Shown here: positions 56,793 through 64,000 of the stretch, piece after piece
Numbering within the stretch: position 1 is the stretch's first letter
How the letters are laid out: every line of letters begins with the position of its first letter
Source: Bacillus thuringiensis
GTDB lineage: Bacteria > Bacillota > Bacilli > Bacillales > Bacillaceae_G
DNA: 64,000 nucleotides
Assembly (NCBI RefSeq): GCF_001182785.1
Contig: NZ_CP012099.1
Coordinates: 3,160,501 to 3,224,500 of the forward strand
Reading direction: 5' to 3'
The notes under the pieces: model-generated
What the model was told of the DNA's origin: nothing
Database searches by the model: none
The model's input: only the letters and a program-made list of their open reading frames with translations
Position numbers and translations under genes: made by a program

Positions 56793-58112
56793 TTAGAATA
56801 ATGACTTAATACTTGCTAAAACTGTAAGTACACCTACAATAATAACAAATACGTTACTCATTTTCCCTTTGTATTTAGCTAGTACTGGTACTTTTTGAAT
56901 CGCATACATCGGTAATAGACATAAGATAGCAGCAACTAAAGGACCGCTTAGAGAATCAATAAGTCCAAGAATACTTGGATTTGTATAAGCAACAAACCAG
57001 CATGATAATACAACAAAAGTAAGGATTATTGTCTTAATTGTTTTTTCTTCAATATCTTTTCCACGTGATTTACCGAACTTAATAATCATGTCACGCATTA
57101 CTTCGAATGCTCCTATATAATGGCCAAGGAAAGACTTTGTAATAGCCACAAAAGCAATAATTGGAGCTGCAATAGTGATTACAGGCGAATTAAGCTCATT
57201 AGCAAGATATGAAAGGATTGATAAGTTTTGTTCTTTTGCCATTTTTATATCATCTGGAGTCAAGCTCAATGCGCTACTCCAAACGAAGAACATAACAACA
57301 GCGAATGTCATGATATAACAAACCTTTTGTATTTGCGCACATTTAGCATCAGTGGCTTCGATTCCATACGTAGCTCTCTGTTTCACAACAAATGATGAAA
57401 TCATAGGTGAATGATTAAATGAGAATACGATGATTGGTAGAATCATCAATATCGTCCCAAAATAGCCTGTTCCTGTTGAAGCAGTTGAAACAGCTGAAAA
57501 ACTAAGCATTGACGTATTCCACTGTGGAATTAAAGATATTGCGATAAAAAGTAGAGAAACTATGAAAGGATACACTAGCATACTCATGATCTTTACAGTA
57601 ATATCTTGACCAAAATTCAGTATAGCGATAAGACCAAGAACTAATACAAGTGATAAAATAGCCCTTGGAGGCTCTGGCATGTGCAATTGATGCACGATAA
57701 AACTACTTGCAGTATTTGTAAGCGCAACCGAATACATTAGTACGATTGTATAAATTGAACCGAAATATACGATGTTAAAAATGATACTCGCTTTATTTCC
57801 GAAATACTCTCTAATTGTACCTGTGATCCCCTCATCAGCAGAATTAGAAGCGTATATCATTTTAGCAAGCGCCCTATGTGAGTAGTACATAACTGGATAT
57901 GCAAGTAATGTAATTAGTAGTAAAGATAATAAACCACCTGAACCTGCATTAATCGGTAAAAAGAGCACCCCTGCTCCAATTGCAGTTCCAAATAGACTGA
58001 GTGCCCATGTAGTATCCTGCTTATGCCACTTTTTCGGATCTGCATATTGCTCATTTTTTAGTGCGGTATTTTCAGCTTGAACTTCTATTTTCTTTGCAGT
58101 ATTCCCGTTCAT
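56793..58112 (-). CDS. HAAAP-family serine/threonine transporter (SdaC-type)
   Basis: 439 residues from the ATG at 58112 (AAGGGGGA before it). Eleven or twelve membrane helices begin at TTWALSLFGTAIGAGVLFLPINAG (about 35-58), the HAAAP signature (G-x-G-x-x-F-L-P). Sequence fits SdaC/TdcC-type Ser/Thr:H+ symporters. Lone gene; a small repeat, GTTAGCGT twice 20 bp apart, lies in its upstream region. Confidence 0.93.
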   Translation of the reverse strand: MNGNTAKKIEVQAENTALKNEQYADPKKWHKQDTTWALSLFGTAIGAGVLFLPINAGSGGLLSLLLITLLAYPVMYYSHRALAKMIYASNSADEGITGTIREYFGNKASIIFNIVYFGSIYTIVLMYSVALTNTASSFIVHQLHMPEPPRAILSLVLVLGLIAILNFGQDITVKIMSMLVYPFIVSLLFIAISLIPQWNTSMLSFSAVSTASTGTGYFGTILMILPIIVFSFNHSPMISSFVVKQRATYGIEATDAKCAQIQKVCYIMTFAVVMFFVWSSALSLTPDDIKMAKEQNLSILSYLANELNSPVITIAAPIIAFVAITKSFLGHYIGAFEVMRDMIIKFGKSRGKDIEEKTIKTIILTFVVLSCWFVAYTNPSILGLIDSLSGPLVAAILCLLPMYAIQKVPVLAKYKGKMSNVFVIIVGVLTVLASIKSLF

Positions 58113-58247
58113 ATAATAACTCCCCCTTGTATCTATTCCTACATCTCTCTTTGCATCTAACAAATATTCCCTTTTCGGAAAATGAATTCCTTACAAGTTG
58201 CCCCACATTGTATGTCCTTCATCATAATGAATCCAAATTGAAACATT

Positions 58248-58280
58248 CGCTAGTTAGCGTCCTAATATAATTGTTAGCGT
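58248..58280 (-). promoter_or_regulatory. TTAGCG repeats upstream of the SdaC gene
   Basis: CGCTAGTTAGCG (58248-58259) is a near palindrome, and GTTAGCGT occurs at 58253-58260 and 58273-58280, 20 bp apart, about two helical turns, as for a dimeric activator or response regulator. Confidence 0.4.
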
Positions 58281-58994
58281 TCACAAAAAAGTTTACTCAA
58301 AGTATCCGCTCTTTATATAAAGACCCCTTAAGAGAACAATATAGAATAGACTTCATAAATACGTTGCAACATTTCTAATAACAGTGTATTACTTTAATGG
58401 TTTCTCTTTTTTACTTTTAACAGTAATTTTAGCTAAACCGGCCTCTCTTCATTTGCGAGGCATTTCTTTCTCAATTCTATACATTACTTTCATAACTTCG
58501 GTAGCACTGATGATATTGCTTACACAAGCCACTGAAGCACATTACATACATTTCGCCTCTAATCACACACCTTTCTTACTAAGAATCGCATTTTTTATAT
58601 TTTCTCCAGAGATAATAAAATTTCTCTCGACGCCCTCATTATAACGTGTATATTTATAAAATTAATATTTTTATATTTTCAGAAATATTAAAGCGGAATA
58701 ATTTTATATGGATAATATTTTACAGTTAGCATGTAGCCATTGTTTTTATCGCGTAAAGCTGAATTAGTTAGTAAAAATATACAATTATACATTGTCTTTC
58801 TAGGTGACTCATTCTAAAAATACTTATATCCCCTTTTATCAAAAAAATTTATTTTAAACATAAAAGATATTCTAATAAATAATTAATGTAGGCAAAAAGA
58901 AAAGATTCACAAAATACAAAAACCAATTTTTAGGATATATATTATCAATATTGAATTCATATACACTTTTTTAAAAAAATACACTGAGCAAAAA
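58281..58994. other. AT-rich 715-bp stretch without a gene
   Basis: No ORF with a ribosome site on either strand. On the minus strand a short tail (VSNIISATEVMKVMYRIEKEMPRK) near 58440-58525 is coding-like but is preceded by a stop and has no start; perhaps a relic. Otherwise empty. Confidence 0.5.
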
Positions 58995-59020
58995 ACAAAA
59001 AAACTGCCCCATATGGACAG
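58995..59020 (-). terminator. Terminator of the DUF3888 gene
   Basis: CTGTCC pairs with GGGCAG (one wobble) around a short loop, followed on the minus strand by seven T. Confidence 0.7.
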
Positions 59021-59072
59021 CTCATTTACATAATTATCGTTATCAAGGATTCACAAACAAATCACTTCAATG

Positions 59073-59762
59073 TCATCTTAATTCTAGTTTGTTCGACTCT
59101 TCTTCAGAGATATCTCTATGTTTGTAATGAATCGTTTTTAGATCATTTCCTTTTATGCGAAAAGTAATTGTGTCCTCTCCATAAGGCGGATTGTGTGCAC
59201 CCTCAAAAGTTTGAATTTGAACAGTTACATAAAAAGTATAGTTTGTTGTATCTTTTTTTATTTCAAGTATTTTTTCAGAACCTCGATACCAAAGTTTTGG
59301 TTCCTTATAATAGTTTTCAACCTCTTTGCTTATCGGCTCCAATAAGAGCTCAATTACTACTTCTTTTAAAAGTTTTTTTGGTACAGGTATTCTGTTGATT
59401 TTCTTTCTTTTTACATCTATAATCCTCCAAAAATCCCCGCTCTTTTCAACGGTATAAAGAACATTCGTACCGTCCGCTTTCAAAAGATGAAAATAACCTT
59501 TATTTCCCTTAGTATATAATCGTGGCTCATTAATCCACTCACCTTCTGTTTGCACTATCCCTAAAAACAACTGAGTAAGTGGCGTTATCTTATAATCTAA
59601 TTGGTTAAAGTCACCAAACGAATAAAGTTCATAACCGGTTAAATCTATGCTAAAATTTCTGTTTATATCATTTTCCTTTTTTACAATTGCTTGAGCAGAA
59701 ATGCAGGGTAATAAAAAACTAAACAGACATATGACGCTAACCATTGTTAATCTTATTTTCAT
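59073..59762 (-). CDS. Secreted DUF3888 domain protein
   Basis: 229 residues. Signal peptide about 1-24 (MKIRLTMVSVICLFSFLLPCISAQA). The C-terminal half (about 130-225, with KKLLKEVVIELLLEPISKEVENYYKEPKLWYRGSEKILEIKK and GAHNPPYGEDTITFRIKG) fits DUF3888, found in secreted Bacillus proteins of unknown role. The first half has YTVEKSGDFWRIIDVKRKK. Lone gene with its own terminator. Confidence 0.85.
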   Translation of the reverse strand: MKIRLTMVSVICLFSFLLPCISAQAIVKKENDINRNFSIDLTGYELYSFGDFNQLDYKITPLTQLFLGIVQTEGEWINEPRLYTKGNKGYFHLLKADGTNVLYTVEKSGDFWRIIDVKRKKINRIPVPKKLLKEVVIELLLEPISKEVENYYKEPKLWYRGSEKILEIKKDTTNYTFYVTVQIQTFEGAHNPPYGEDTITFRIKGNDLKTIHYKHRDISEEESNKLELR

Positions 59763-59834
59763 AACATCAATCCTCTCTTTTATTAAGATGCAACAAAAGA
59801 GAGGATATTATTGATTAGGGCATAGGCTAAAAAA

Positions 59835-60167
59835 TTAAACTCCCCCATTAACTAGCTCGTTTATCGAGTTTAATTTTGAAGAAAGCTCGATAAACCATTC
59901 TTCATCCCCTGTTAATAATGCAAGATCTATAAGATAAAGGATTTGTTCCTTATTTATTACCTTTGATTCAGGGAGTTTGTTAACGTGTTTACTAAAGAGT
60001 AAAATCGCTTCGTTTATTGTGTACTGGCCGTCACGTTTCACAATACTAACTGTAACTATATCCTCTACATCATCAAGTGATACAATATAACCAACTATTA
60101 ATTCACCTTCATTTGATATTCCACGAACCCAATCTCCTACTTTTAAAACATGATTATTATTTGACAT
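59835..60167 (-). CDS. IDEAL-domain protein
   Basis: 110 residues. The N-terminal 65 residues form a small beta-rich domain starting SNNNHVLKVGDWVRG. The C-terminus has the IDEAL motif: ILYLIDLALLTGDEEWFIELSSKL (LID-A-L-TGDEEWF-EL). Function unknown. ATG at 60167 used (one codon after the track start) because of spacing to AAGG. Rrf2 gene follows 127 bp further in the same direction but the pair need not be linked. Confidence 0.8.
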   Translation of the reverse strand: MSNNNHVLKVGDWVRGISNEGELIVGYIVSLDDVEDIVTVSIVKRDGQYTINEAILLFSKHVNKLPESKVINKEQILYLIDLALLTGDEEWFIELSSKLNSINELVNGGV

Positions 60168-60294
60168 CATACCGTTTCACCTTCCTATAAATATTTTTTG
60201 TGACGATAAAAAAGATATAAAAACAAATCATACTGTAATATTTTTCATTACATTTAAGTGTTAAGAACTCACGGCTATATAATAATTAAGCCGC

Positions 60295-60708
60295 TTAACG
60301 CTCTTGATTGATAAGGTCAACAACTTCTTTCATTGTATAATTCTTTAAGTATTCACCTAGATGTTCTTCAGCACCTAAGAAAATAGCGAAAAGAACTTTT
60401 CGCATGTTCGAACCTACAACACACTGATTGTTTGATTCCGGACACTTCGGCTGCAAAGCACCTTCAGAGGTTATCTGATAAATATGCCAAAGATTAATTT
60501 CATCTAAATCGCGAGCAAAAATAAAACCTCCACCAGTTCCCTCTTTTGATTGTATAAATTTATGTTTTTTTAACAAACTTAGCACTTTACGAATACGTAC
60601 TGGATGTACACCTGCACTTTCTGAAATAGCATTACTTGTTGACATCCGGTCTGGCTGTAAAGCTAAATAAGTTAAACTGTGAATGGCCAAGGTAAAGTCG
60701 CTGTTCAT
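60295..60708 (-). CDS. Rrf2 family transcriptional regulator
   Basis: 137 residues from the ATG at 60708, after AGGAGGAAA; the frame is open for 12 more codons without a site. Winged helix: SDFTLAIHSLTYLALQPDRM, then VHPVRIRKVLSLLKKHKFIQSKEGTGGGFIFARDL (about 35-69). C-terminal cysteines at CPESNNQCVVGSN (about 95-107) could bind Fe-S or zinc, fewer than the three of IscR/NsrR. Resembles YwnA-type regulators. Target unknown; the neighbours are not obviously linked. Confidence 0.9.
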   Translation of the reverse strand: MNSDFTLAIHSLTYLALQPDRMSTSNAISESAGVHPVRIRKVLSLLKKHKFIQSKEGTGGGFIFARDLDEINLWHIYQITSEGALQPKCPESNNQCVVGSNMRKVLFAIFLGAEEHLGEYLKNYTMKEVVDLINQER

Positions 60709-60898
60709 GATTTTCCTCCTACGATTAAAAATATTGTTTCTCATATATTAACATACTGTAGCCATAAATATTACAGATTGGTTAGAACGTTAAAACATAT
60801 AGAATACTTCTTACCATAAAAAAATTAATTCCTTTATATTCTATCCGGTCTCACCTATATCCGATAACTTCATTTAGCTTTTTAAGTTGAAAATAAAA

Positions 60899-61033
60899 TT
60901 AAACACTCCACTGTTTCTTCACTTGTTCTTCTGCCAGTTGTTTAATTTTTGTCCAAATCGTATCTTTACTCACAATAACATTTGTTTGATAATTTCTATC
61001 ATTATAATTAACTGTAACACATACTTCAATCAT
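60899..61033 (-). CDS. 44-aa conserved small protein
   Basis: MIEVCVTVNYNDRNYQTNVI-VSKDTIWTKIKQLAEEQVKKQWSV. Preceded by a strong GGAGGAAG site. The reading is compact, with basic residues and an amphipathic helix near the C-terminus. Small proteins with this start occur in cereus-group genomes as hypothetical proteins; no function is known to me. Confidence 0.75.
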   Translation of the reverse strand: MIEVCVTVNYNDRNYQTNVIVSKDTIWTKIKQLAEEQVKKQWSV

Positions 61034-61081
61034 CTTCTGCTTCCTCCTTTCAAGAAAATTTTCCGTAAGAAATATTATTTT

Positions 61082-61477
61082 TTAATTAGCCAACTTTTGT
61101 AATTCAATGCTTAAAAATGTTCGGACGCTACGTGGTAAAAATTTGCGGATTTCTTCCTCATTAAAACCAATCTGCAATCTTTTTTCGTCCAGCATAATCG
61201 GGCGACGTAACATTAGTGGATGCTCAATTATTAATGTATAAAATTCATTAAGCGAGAGCTCCTCAATATTTATATTTAAGTCCTGAAAAGTTTTGGATCT
61301 AGTTGAAATAATTTCAGTAGCCCCCTCTTCAGTTAAACGAAGAATTGATTTAAGCTCATCAACTGTCATAGAATTTGATACGATGTTTTTTTCAATATAA
61401 TCAATTTGATGCTCTTCAAGCCATGCTTTCGCTTTTCGGCATGAACCACAGCTTGCTGTTGTATATAGAATTACCAT
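61082..61477 (-). CDS. Spx/ArsC-family regulator paralogue
   Basis: 131 residues of the Spx family: VILYTTASCGSCRKAKAWLEEHQIDYIEKNI (residues 2-32), with the redox CxxC as CGSC (residues 10-13) instead of CTSC in SpxA. Then EEGATEIISTRSKTFQDLN, HPLMLRRPIMLDEKRLQIGFNEEEIRKFLPR (about 88-118), the RNA-polymerase alpha-CTD contact region. Length is normal. A second Spx-like protein with a different CxxC may have a different stress specificity. Stands alone after a promoter region of 465 bp. Confidence 0.92.
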   Translation of the reverse strand: MVILYTTASCGSCRKAKAWLEEHQIDYIEKNIVSNSMTVDELKSILRLTEEGATEIISTRSKTFQDLNINIEELSLNEFYTLIIEHPLMLRRPIMLDEKRLQIGFNEEEIRKFLPRSVRTFLSIELQKLAN

Positions 61478-61768
61478 ATTTAACTCACTCCTTTAATGTT
61501 ATCAAACGTACATTTTAAATATCGGTTATTGAAATGTATTAAAAAAAATTACAGTTTAGAATCAAATACACATAATATTATTTTTTCGGGAATATTTCAT
61601 TTATCTACATTTTACAGACGATAACAACTCACTTCTAAAAACTATACTGTAATTTTAAACTTTACAGTTCTATTAATCAAATGTTAAGTCTTGGATACAT
61701 TCTATTGAACGTAACAAATCATTTTTTTATATGAATGTCCCCATAGTGTTACGCTAACCAATTCCCAA

Positions 61769-61784
61769 TGTACTTTAAAGTACA
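61769..61784. promoter_or_regulatory. Perfect palindrome TGTACTTTAAAGTACA
   Basis: A 16-bp perfect palindrome with the same TACTTTAAAGTA core as operator C. It lies 28 bases before the -10 of the HxlR promoter, in the -35 area, giving two operator sites around one promoter. Confidence 0.65.
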
Positions 61785-61840
61785 TTTTATTCATTTCTTG
61801 TTTACATGTGCTATTATGAAATATATTTAACATAATAAAA

Positions 61841-61880
61841 AGTACGCACTTTAAAGTGTTATAGGCACTAAAAAGTAATA
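61841..61880 (+). promoter_or_regulatory. Shared operator D (ACTTTAAAGT class) and promoter
   Basis: AGTACGCACTTTAAAGTG followed by TTATAGGCACTAAAAAGTAA. TATTAT at 61812-61817 (in TGCTATTAT) lies 30 bases before GTACGC at 61842. It ends 65 bases before the HxlR start, so the regulator likely controls itself. Confidence 0.7.
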
Positions 61881-61945
61881 ATTTTGGCACGAAAACATAT
61901 GTAACCCCAAAACGGAAATCTAAACTCATCAAAGGAGGTTTTTTT

Positions 61946-62290
61946 ATGAAAACATACAATATTCCTGTAGAGGCGACTTTAGAAGTTATTGGCGGAAAGT
62001 GGAAAGTTGTTATCCTTTGTCATTTAAAAAAAGGAACAAAAAGAACGAGTGAATTAAAACGATTAATGCCTGGTATTACGCAAAAAATGTTAACACAACA
62101 ATTACGGGAACTAGAAGAAGATGGTGTAATCCAAAGGAAAGTATATGACCAAGTACCACCGAAAGTAGAGTACTCTTTAACGGATTACGGTTCGTCTTTA
62201 GGAACTATACTCGATTCACTTTGTGCTTGGGGAGAAAATCATCTTGAAAAAAACGGGAACACATCCATGCTGATTACAGCCGATGAATAA
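61946..62290 (+). CDS. HxlR family regulator
   Basis: 114 residues, HxlR winged helix: MKTYNIPVEATLEVIGGKWKVVILCHLKKG (residues 1-30), TSELKRLMPGITQKMLTQQLRELEEDGVIQRKVYDQVPPKVEYSLTDYGSSL. Only Cys25 (in VILCHL) and Cys93 are present. The start follows AAAGGAGG. Own promoter carries the shared operator; a remnant of a close relative lies at 50062. Confidence 0.93.
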   Translation: MKTYNIPVEATLEVIGGKWKVVILCHLKKGTKRTSELKRLMPGITQKMLTQQLRELEEDGVIQRKVYDQVPPKVEYSLTDYGSSLGTILDSLCAWGENHLEKNGNTSMLITADE

Positions 62291-62323
62291 TAACTGTACG
62301 TGTAAATTATATTGAAGACATAC

Positions 62324-62360
62324 AACAGATTGAGACAATATTTACCTCAACCTGTTTTTT
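62324..62360. terminator. Bidirectional terminator
   Basis: AACAGATTGAG pairs with CTCAACCTGTT (one mismatch), with T runs, between the HxlR gene and the convergent GntR gene. Confidence 0.75.
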
Positions 62361-62368
62361 ATGACTCT

Positions 62369-63097
62369 TTATAACTTTTTTGCCGTAATGACTGTTTCAA
62401 ACTCAAAGGTTTCCGGTAGATGATCTGCATAAGAATATTCAAAAGTTCGTCCATCCGTTAAGTAAGCTACTTGTTCAACTCGCATGAGGAAATCCTGATT
62501 TGTTAAATTCATAAACTGCTTTTCCCTATCATCTGGGCGAATTCCTTTAACTCTGACAACAGATGTCCCTACTTCAAAACCAAGTTTATTTTGAATATGT
62601 GAGTATATCGACTCCTCTAAAACAGAAGCCTCAACACCTGGGATAACCGAGATTGGCATCCATGTATGCTCCATAATCGTCGGAATGCTGTGAATGATGC
62701 GGAGGCGAATGATTTTATAGACGAAATCACCGATTGAAACTCCCAATTTCTCAGCAACTACTTCATCAGCACCAACAATCGCAAACTCTATAATTTTACT
62801 TTCTACCTCACTGCCGTAAACAGCTTTCGTACCTGTTAAAGTTTGAATCATTCGTGCCTTTTCCTGCTGACGCCAATCTTGCACCACTGTTCCACTTCCG
62901 CGCCGGCGGATGATGTAGCCGTCTCTTACTAACAGATCCAGCGCTTTTTTAATAGTAAGTGCTGAAACATCAAATTCTTCAGCAAGGACGGGGCTACTCG
63001 GAATTTTTTCATTGATTTTATATTCACCGTCTAAAATTTGCTGTTTAATCTTTTGATAAATGCCGAGGTATTTTACTTGTGTTGATCCGCTTGCCAT
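62369..63097 (-). CDS. GntR/HutC family regulator
   Basis: 242 residues from the ATG at 63097, seven bases after AGGAGG (the earlier ATG overlaps that site). N-terminal GntR helix-turn-helix: YLGIYQKIKQQILDGEYKINEKIPSSPVLAEEFDVSALTIKKALDLLVRDGYIIRRRGSGTVV (about 8-70), then a UTRA effector domain (about 85-235). Sugar or phospho-sugar effector expected. Directly downstream (33 bp) of the Gfo/Idh/MocA dehydrogenase in the same direction, so they probably form an operon for polyol or sugar use. Confidence 0.93.
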   Translation of the reverse strand: MASGSTQVKYLGIYQKIKQQILDGEYKINEKIPSSPVLAEEFDVSALTIKKALDLLVRDGYIIRRRGSGTVVQDWRQQEKARMIQTLTGTKAVYGSEVESKIIEFAIVGADEVVAEKLGVSIGDFVYKIIRLRIIHSIPTIMEHTWMPISVIPGVEASVLEESIYSHIQNKLGFEVGTSVVRVKGIRPDDREKQFMNLTNQDFLMRVEQVAYLTDGRTFEYSYADHLPETFEFETVITAKKL

Positions 63098-63129
63098 TTC
63101 CATACCTCCTTTATACTGCATACTCGCTT

Positions 63130-64000
63130 CTATTCATTCAAATGTAAAGCCTCAAGTTTGTAGACTGAAGGTGATGGGGCAGCAAATCCATTTTCTAAGA
63201 TTTCAATATTCGTTACCGCTTCTTCATCTTTCACAAGTTTTGGTGCACCATTTACAATTGTGTCATAAGCTGCATCATAGAAACGACCGTAATCACCAAG
63301 CGGCGTTTTAATTTGTTTTTCAATCCAGTCACCATTTGCATTACGATACTTAGCAACTCCATAGTACATCGGTGAATCTTCACCAAATCCTGCACTCTCA
63401 GGCATAATACCCGCTTTCAAATCATTTTCCTGCTGATCTTCACCGTATTTAATAAATGATCCATTTGTTCCATGAACGATAAAGCGTGGATAATCTTTTG
63501 CTACGACATGGTTCGTTTTCAGCTTAATCTTCAACTGATTTCCGTAATGTAGACCAACATCGAAATAGTTATCAACCGCACCTTCCATTTCATTATTACG
63601 AATATCGTATGTCACCGTATCTGGACGGCCGAATAGTGAAATCATGCGGTCCATCGTATGAATACCTAAACTGTAAAATGAACCTTCTTCTTTTGGAGCT
63701 TCATGAGTGATTGAACCAGGACGGAAATAATCAATATGCGATTCAATCTCAATAATATCACCAAGGAATCCTTGTTCAACTACTTGCTTCACAGCTAAAA
63801 AATCACCATCAAAACGGCGATTTTGATAAGGCATAACGACTACACCTTTCTCTCGTCCTAAAGCTAATAATTCTTTCGCATGTTCTACTGTATCGCAAAA
63901 TGGTTTTTCAACGATAACTGATTTTCCGGCTAGTATAACTTTTTTTGCTAATTCATAATGCGTATGTGCTGGCGTACAAATCGTCACTACTTGAATTTCA
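63130..64000 (-). CDS. Gfo/Idh/MocA family oxidoreductase, 5' end beyond window
   Basis: 290 residues visible. The frame is open at the right edge. Motif VEKPFCDTVEHAKELLALG (EKP, about 22-40 from the edge), then the substrate loop GSFYSLGIHTMDRMISLF and the HGTNGSFIKYGEDQQ-type region. NAD(P)-dependent oxidation of a sugar or inositol; N-terminal Rossmann start is outside the window. Transcribed with the GntR gene. Confidence 0.92.
   Translation of the reverse strand, partial: EIQVVTICTPAHTHYELAKKVILAGKSVIVEKPFCDTVEHAKELLALGREKGVVVMPYQNRRFDGDFLAVKQVVEQGFLGDIIEIESHIDYFRPGSITHEAPKEEGSFYSLGIHTMDRMISLFGRPDTVTYDIRNNEMEGAVDNYFDVGLHYGNQLKIKLKTNHVVAKDYPRFIVHGTNGSFIKYGEDQQENDLKAGIMPESAGFGEDSPMYYGVAKYRNANGDWIEKQIKTPLGDYGRFYDAAYDTIVNGAPKLVKDEEAVTNIEILENGFAAPSPSVYKLEALHLNE

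Larger units (their letters stand above)
61478..61945. other. 468-bp spacer upstream of HxlR gene
   Basis: Divergent region between the Spx paralogue and HxlR. Holds the palindrome at 61769 and operator D at 61841; otherwise AT-rich. Confidence 0.55.

Noticed and set aside
58384..58644. 86-aa hydrophobic plus-strand ORF in the gap upstream of DUF3888
   Set aside because: No ribosome site, low complexity from AT-rich DNA, and the frame is not coding-like.

Overview
The window looks like a chromosomal segment of a Bacillus cereus-group bacterium (B. cereus, thuringiensis, anthracis or a close relative). The basis is low GC, strong AGGAGG-type ribosome binding sites, a BclA-like collagen repeat protein, thermolysin-type and enhancin-type (M60) secreted proteases, a second-copy-type dxr, and five copies of a short mobile repeat with TTTAT target duplications that matches the cereus-group element bcr1. 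No rRNA, tRNA, CRISPR array, prophage or complete insertion sequence is visible.

Layout. 1-12.5 kb: the 3' end of dxr, membrane and stress proteins, a c-di-AMP (ydaO-type) riboswitch with a Shine-Dalgarno-sequestering hairpin before a 47-residue ORF, a frameshifted collagen-like surface protein, a methyltransferase, a CGNR regulator divergent from an MFS exporter, and a CNNM/CBS (MpfA/YhdP-like) protein beside a MerR regulator. 12.7-18.3 kb: a CDP-sugar cassette (rfbF, rfbG, a C-methyltransferase and a reductase/epimerase) flanked by two paralogous glycosyltransferases, one of which has no canonical start codon. 18.5-21.4 kb: an EamA exporter behind a leader-peptide attenuator, then a pentapeptide-repeat protein and small proteins. 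21.4-32.4 kb: a gluconate/pentose-phosphate block on the minus strand (zwf, tkt, gnd, tal, then gntP, gntK, lactonase), with a second zwf broken by a bcr1 insertion just upstream. 32.4-42 kb: flavin- and NADPH-dependent oxidoreductases, a neutral protease and a frameshifted enhancin. 42-49.7 kb: a chemoreceptor, a HAD nucleotidase, a two-gene ribA-ribD unit divergent from an HxlR regulator, a nitroreductase and a BNR-repeat protein. 49.7-53 kb: an eroded stretch with pieces of HxlR, MarR and glyoxalase genes that still have operators or terminators, interleaved with small intact enzymes. 53-64 kb: PhnA-like, an ArsR/Cys-rich/SulP operon, an SdaC-type permease, Rrf2, an Spx paralogue, another HxlR, and a GntR/Gfo-Idh-MocA pair cut by the window end.

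How it works together. The gnt/PPP genes can take up and phosphorylate gluconate and run the oxidative and non-oxidative pentose-phosphate reactions; a cre-like site precedes gntP. Four plus-strand promoters share one architecture: a -10-like hexamer (TATTAT, or CATTAT in the weakest copy) exactly 30 nt before a palindromic ACTTTAAAGT operator. One drives an HxlR gene and one an alcohol dehydrogenase-type gene; the other two have lost their genes. Three RNA- or DNA-level control systems (34.5-61.9 kb operator family, 18.5 kb attenuator, 2.9 kb riboswitch unit) are the least explained parts of the window. All calls come from reading the sequence; no database or folding program was run.
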